Source of the DNA: Magnetospirillum molischianum DSM 120
GTDB lineage: Bacteria; Pseudomonadota; Alphaproteobacteria; Rhodospirillales; Magnetospirillaceae
DNA length: 64,000 nucleotides
Direction: 5' to 3'
NCBI RefSeq assembly: GCF_000294655.1
Contig: NZ_CAHP01000012.1
Coordinates: 1 to 64,000, forward strand
Shown: piece by piece, positions 60,860 to 64,000 of the stretch
Layout: the number at the start of each line of letters is the position of its first letter
How positions within the stretch are numbered: position 1 is the first letter of the stretch
Translations under genes and position numbers: made by a program
Notes under the pieces: model-generated
The model's database searches: none
Told to the model about the DNA's origin: nothing
The model's input: only the letters and a program-made list of their open reading frames with translations

Positions 60860-63800
60860 ATGGGTGACGCATCTGGCCAGCCTTATGTCGAGGCATTAAA
60901 GAAAGCCTCGGCTAAGATCGCTGAATTGCTGGAGGAAAACCAGTCCCTGAAACATCCGGCGGCAATCGCCGTGGTTGGCATGGGGTGCCGTTTTCCCGGC
61001 GGCGGCGATCCCGATCAATTTTGGTCCCTGCTGGCTGGGGGCGGGGATGCGATCAGTGACATTCCATCCCAGCGTTGGGATGTCGGCCGTTTCTACGATT
61101 CAGATCCCGATGCGCCGGGAAAGATGTATGCCCGTAGCGGCGGCTTCGTCGGCGATGTCGCCGGGTTCGATCCTGCTTTCTTCGGCATCACTCCGCGTGA
61201 GGCCGAGGCGATGGACCCGCAGCAGCGGTTGCTGATGGAGGTCAGTTGGGAAGCGCTGGACGACGCCGCGCTGGACCGTCGCCGCCTTGCCGCTGCCCGC
61301 GCCGGTCTCTTCATCGGCCTGTCGAACTACGATTATATCCAGGCTCACGTCCATTCCGGCGCGGCCGACCGGATCACCGCCTATTCCGGCAGCGGAGTGA
61401 TGTTCAGTACCGCCGCCGGGCGGCTGTCTTATTTCCACGATTTCCACGGCCCCTGCGTCACCATCGATACCGCCTGCTCGTCGTCGCTGGTTGCGCTGCA
61501 TCTGGCGATTCAGAGTCTGCGTCGGGGTGAGACCGATCTGGCCCTGGCCGGAGGGGTCAGCCTGATGCTGTCGCCCGACAGTATGATCGCCTTGTGCAAG
61601 GTTAAGGCGCTGGCGGCGGATGGGCGTTGCCGTGCGTTTGACGCCGCCGCGAATGGCTATGGCCGGGGCGAGGGATGCGGGCTGCTTGTCCTTAAGCGTG
61701 TTGCCGATGCCAAGCGGGATGGAGACCGTATTCTGGCCGTTCTGGCCGGGTCCGCCGTTAATCACGATGGACGCAGCAACGGCCTGACTGCTCCGAACGG
61801 TCTGGCGCAACAGGCCGTGATTCGTGCCGCGTTGGACGATGCCGGTCTGGAACCCGAGGCGGTCGATTATGTCGAGGCTCACGGCACGGGGACCGCGCTG
61901 GGCGATCCGATCGAGGTCAATGCCCTCCAGCAGGTGTTCGGCAACCGCCCTCCGGGGCGCCCGTTGCTGCTGGGTTCGGTCAAGACCAATATCGGCCATG
62001 CCGAAGCCGCCGCTGGAATCGCCGGACTGATCAAACTGATCCTGTCGCTGCGCCACCGGACGATTCCGGCCAGCCTTCATTTCACCAATCCCAGCCCGCA
62101 TATCGATTGGGCGTCGGGGACTGTCCAGGTTACCGCCGCGCCGACTCCCTGGCCCGACCAAGGGCGGTTGCGAGTTGCCGGGATCAGTTCGTTTGGATTG
62201 AGCGGCACCAACGCACATCTGATCGTTACCGCGCCGCCAACGGTTGGTTCCGCGGCTGCCGCGCCGGAACCGATCGACGATCCGGTTCATGTCTTGCCGC
62301 TTTCCGCCGCGACGCCCGAGGCGTTGGTCGCGGTTCGGCACCGCTTCGCCGCCGTTCTGGCCGGGGCGACGGACTCCGATCTGGCCGATATCTGCCATAC
62401 CGCTGCGTGCCGCCAGCCGCTGCGCCATCGCGACGCGATCGTCGGCGGAACGGTGGCAGCCCTGCATGCCGGGCTGGAGAGTGCTCCTCTTCCCTTCGGC
62501 GCGGGTAAGGGCATCGGCAAGGGGATCGTGTTTCTGTTCAGCGGTCAGGGCTCCCACGATCTGGCGATGGGACGCGATCTGTATCGGCGCTATCCGGTAT
62601 TCCGCGACGCATTCGACAGGTGCGGGGCGGCTCTGGGGCCAGCGTTCGGTCGTCCGCTGGTCGAGCGTCTGTATGGCGAGGGCGCGACCGAGGAAGAGCT
62701 TCGTCAGACCGAACTGGCCCAACCGGCTTTGTTTGCGGTTCAGTACGCTCTGGCCGCGCTGTGGAAGTCCTGGGGAATTGAGCCAGCCGCCGTGATCGGC
62801 CACAGTATCGGCGAATATGCCGCCGCTTGTGTCGCCGGGCTGTTCCCGCCCGAAACCGGGGTTCGGTTGGCGGCGGAACGCGGCTGCCTGATGCAGGCAT
62901 TGCCGTCCGGCGGTGCGATGGCGGCGGTGTTCGCCCCTGCCGAAATCGTGGTGCCGTCGGTGATCGACCATACCCGCGAGGTGACCCTGGCGGCGATCAA
63001 CCAGCCCGACGCCGTGACGATCTCGGGCAGTGAGGAGGCGGTGGCAAAGGCATTGGCCCGGCTGAGTCACGACCGGATCGACGGGCGTCGGCTGGCGGTG
63101 TCGCATGCTTTCCACTCGCCGTTGATGGAGCCGATGGTCCGCGATTTCGAGGCAGCGCTGGCTGGGATCGATTTTGCCGCCGCCACATTGCCATTCTACT
63201 CAACCGTTACCGGCGAGGCTCTGCCCCCCCGCCAGCGCTTGACCCCGGATTATTGGTCGCGTCAGATCCTCCAGCCCGTTCAGTTCCTGAGTGCCGTTCG
63301 CGCCGCTGCCCGCGACGGCTATACCGTTTTTCTGGAGATCGGCCCCAGCGATACGCTGGCGGCGTTGACCCGCTCGATTCTCGGTGCCGATGCGGCGGGG
63401 CCGGTTGTTAATTCGTTGCGTAAGGGGCGTTCGGCCTGGCCGGAAATCGCCGCCGCCGCCGCCACGCTGTTCCGCGCCGGGATTGATCTGTCCTGGCCGG
63501 GGATTAATGCACCGTTTCGCCCCCGTAAGGTCGCGTTGCCGACCTATCCATTCCAGCGCCAGCCTTTTTGGATGGACGTTGCCCCCGTGCGGGCCGGAGA
63601 CGGCGCAATACCGCCCAATCCCGCCCCCAGTCCAACCCAGCCCGAAATATCGCATGTCTCGCCGACAAGGACGGAAACGATGGAGAGGTTGACTGAGCTC
63701 GCCGACGAACTGGCCTCGATCCTGGCCGAGATCAGCGGATTCGATGCCACGACGATTGACCGCGCCCAGCATCTGACCGACATGGGGTTGGATTCGCTGA

Positions 63801-64000
63801 TGCTGCTGAAGCTGGGCCAGACGGTCGAACACCGCTTTGGCCTTGAACTGCGGATGAGCCAGCTCTTCGAGGAAATCGGCACTGTCAACGACCTTGCCGC
63901 CTATATCCAGCGCCACGCAACGGCAGCTCCGGCTCCGGTTCCTGCCCCCGCGCCCGTCATCCAGACCGCCCCGCCATCGGTTCCGGTCATGCCGGTCGCT
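60860..64000 (+). CDS. Type I polyketide synthase (docking helix-KS-AT-ACP), 3' end outside window
   Basis: An open frame of 1047 codons without a stop, starting ATG 60860 after a GGGGG site. An N-terminal coiled-coil docking helix (EALKKASAKIAELLEENQSL, residues 10-29) precedes the ketosynthase (about 36-460) with active Cys206 in DTACSSS, HGTGTALGDP and NIGHAEAA. The acyltransferase (about 556-870) has FSGQGSH and Ser649 in GHSIGEYAA. An ACP (about 945-1015) has the phosphopantetheine Ser979 in MGLDSLM. No KR, DH or ER lies between AT and ACP, so the beta-keto group stays unless reduced in trans. A Pro/Ala linker follows and further domains are expected. The docking helix implies an upstream or partner synthase elsewhere. 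Confidence 0.94.
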   Translation, partial: MGDASGQPYVEALKKASAKIAELLEENQSLKHPAAIAVVGMGCRFPGGGDPDQFWSLLAGGGDAISDIPSQRWDVGRFYDSDPDAPGKMYARSGGFVGDVAGFDPAFFGITPREAEAMDPQQRLLMEVSWEALDDAALDRRRLAAARAGLFIGLSNYDYIQAHVHSGAADRITAYSGSGVMFSTAAGRLSYFHDFHGPCVTIDTACSSSLVALHLAIQSLRRGETDLALAGGVSLMLSPDSMIALCKVKALAADGRCRAFDAAANGYGRGEGCGLLVLKRVADAKRDGDRILAVLAGSAVNHDGRSNGLTAPNGLAQQAVIRAALDDAGLEPEAVDYVEAHGTGTALGDPIEVNALQQVFGNRPPGRPLLLGSVKTNIGHAEAAAGIAGLIKLILSLRHRTIPASLHFTNPSPHIDWASGTVQVTAAPTPWPDQGRLRVAGISSFGLSGTNAHLIVTAPPTVGSAAAAPEPIDDPVHVLPLSAATPEALVAVRHRFAAVLAGATDSDLADICHTAACRQPLRHRDAIVGGTVAALHAGLESAPLPFGAGKGIGKGIVFLFSGQGSHDLAMGRDLYRRYPVFRDAFDRCGAALGPAFGRPLVERLYGEGATEEELRQTELAQPALFAVQYALAALWKSWGIEPAAVIGHSIGEYAAACVAGLFPPETGVRLAAERGCLMQALPSGGAMAAVFAPAEIVVPSVIDHTREVTLAAINQPDAVTISGSEEAVAKALARLSHDRIDGRRLAVSHAFHSPLMEPMVRDFEAALAGIDFAAATLPFYSTVTGEALPPRQRLTPDYWSRQILQPVQFLSAVRAAARDGYTVFLEIGPSDTLAALTRSILGADAAGPVVNSLRKGRSAWPEIAAAAATLFRAGIDLSWPGINAPFRPRKVALPTYPFQRQPFWMDVAPVRAGDGAIPPNPAPSPTQPEISHVSPTRTETMERLTELADELASILAEISGFDATTIDRAQHLTDMGLDSLMLLKLGQTVEHRFGLELRMSQLFEEIGTVNDLAAYIQRHATAAPAPVPAPAPVIQTAPPSVPVMPVA

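Noticed and set aside
61100-63115. 671-codon minus-strand open frame opposite the polyketide synthase
   Set aside because: Shadow of the PKS frame; the sense strand has a complete set of KS/AT active-site motifs.

Overview
The window looks like a chromosomal segment of a high-GC, motile, nitrogen-fixing alphaproteobacterium, most likely Rhodospirillales (Magnetospirillum/Phaeospirillum-like). This is inferred from a short HPr kinase with an incomplete PTS, NDUFA12 and COQ9 homologues, DUF6468 and MotE flagellar proteins, a CheZ-type phosphatase and a nifENX-fdxB-nifQ / iscA-nifV-nifW gene order. Genes are tightly packed, with many ATGA/GTGA stop-start overlaps. No rRNA, tRNA, CRISPR array, insertion sequence or replication origin was recognised.

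Layout. 26-4298: regulatory PTS block (hprK, rapZ, EIIA-Man-like, ptsH, ptsI). 4725-10464: metabolism (acnB, gmk, SLAC1/TehA channel, thyA, folA). 10461-17293: molybdenum-nitrogenase accessory cluster on the minus strand. It has two transcription units, nifE-nifN-nifX-nifX-associated-fdxB-nifQ and iscA-nifV-nifW. Each has a visible sigma-54 -24/-12 promoter and TGT-N10-ACA NifA sites. 17332-22336: cell-wall amidase and RNase E with a long structured leader. 22405-25394: an overlapping minus-strand operon accA, glycosyltransferase 2, VTT membrane protein, BON lipoprotein. 25538-29781: CoA-binding protein, sensor kinase, small proteins, rpmB. 29915-35683: mlaF-mlaE in an operon with alr and dnaB, then NDUFA12 and two tandem MlaD proteins. 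35772-40523: coiled-coil protein, DegP-type protease, rarA-pxpA, membrane protein.

40617-48557 is motility: flgF-flgG-flgA-flgH on the minus strand behind a good sigma-54 promoter, and divergent fliL-fliM-DUF6468-motE-cheY-cheZ. Directly downstream, one long envelope/TPR gene (48564-51963) is split by an exact 79-bp tandem duplication that shifts the frame. This is the most striking anomaly. It is followed by a lipoprotein and a REC-Hpt protein.

53466-60387 holds a large non-coding, structured 3'-3' region, rpsU, coq9, a DsbA-like protein, YicC, an SDR, a DUF2141 protein, and a diguanylate cyclase whose membrane segment is visibly AT-rich. From 60860 to the right edge an open type I polyketide synthase gene (docking helix, KS, AT, ACP) begins and continues beyond the window. 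Its leader carries several inverted repeats. This is the entry to a biosynthetic cluster that cannot be assessed here.
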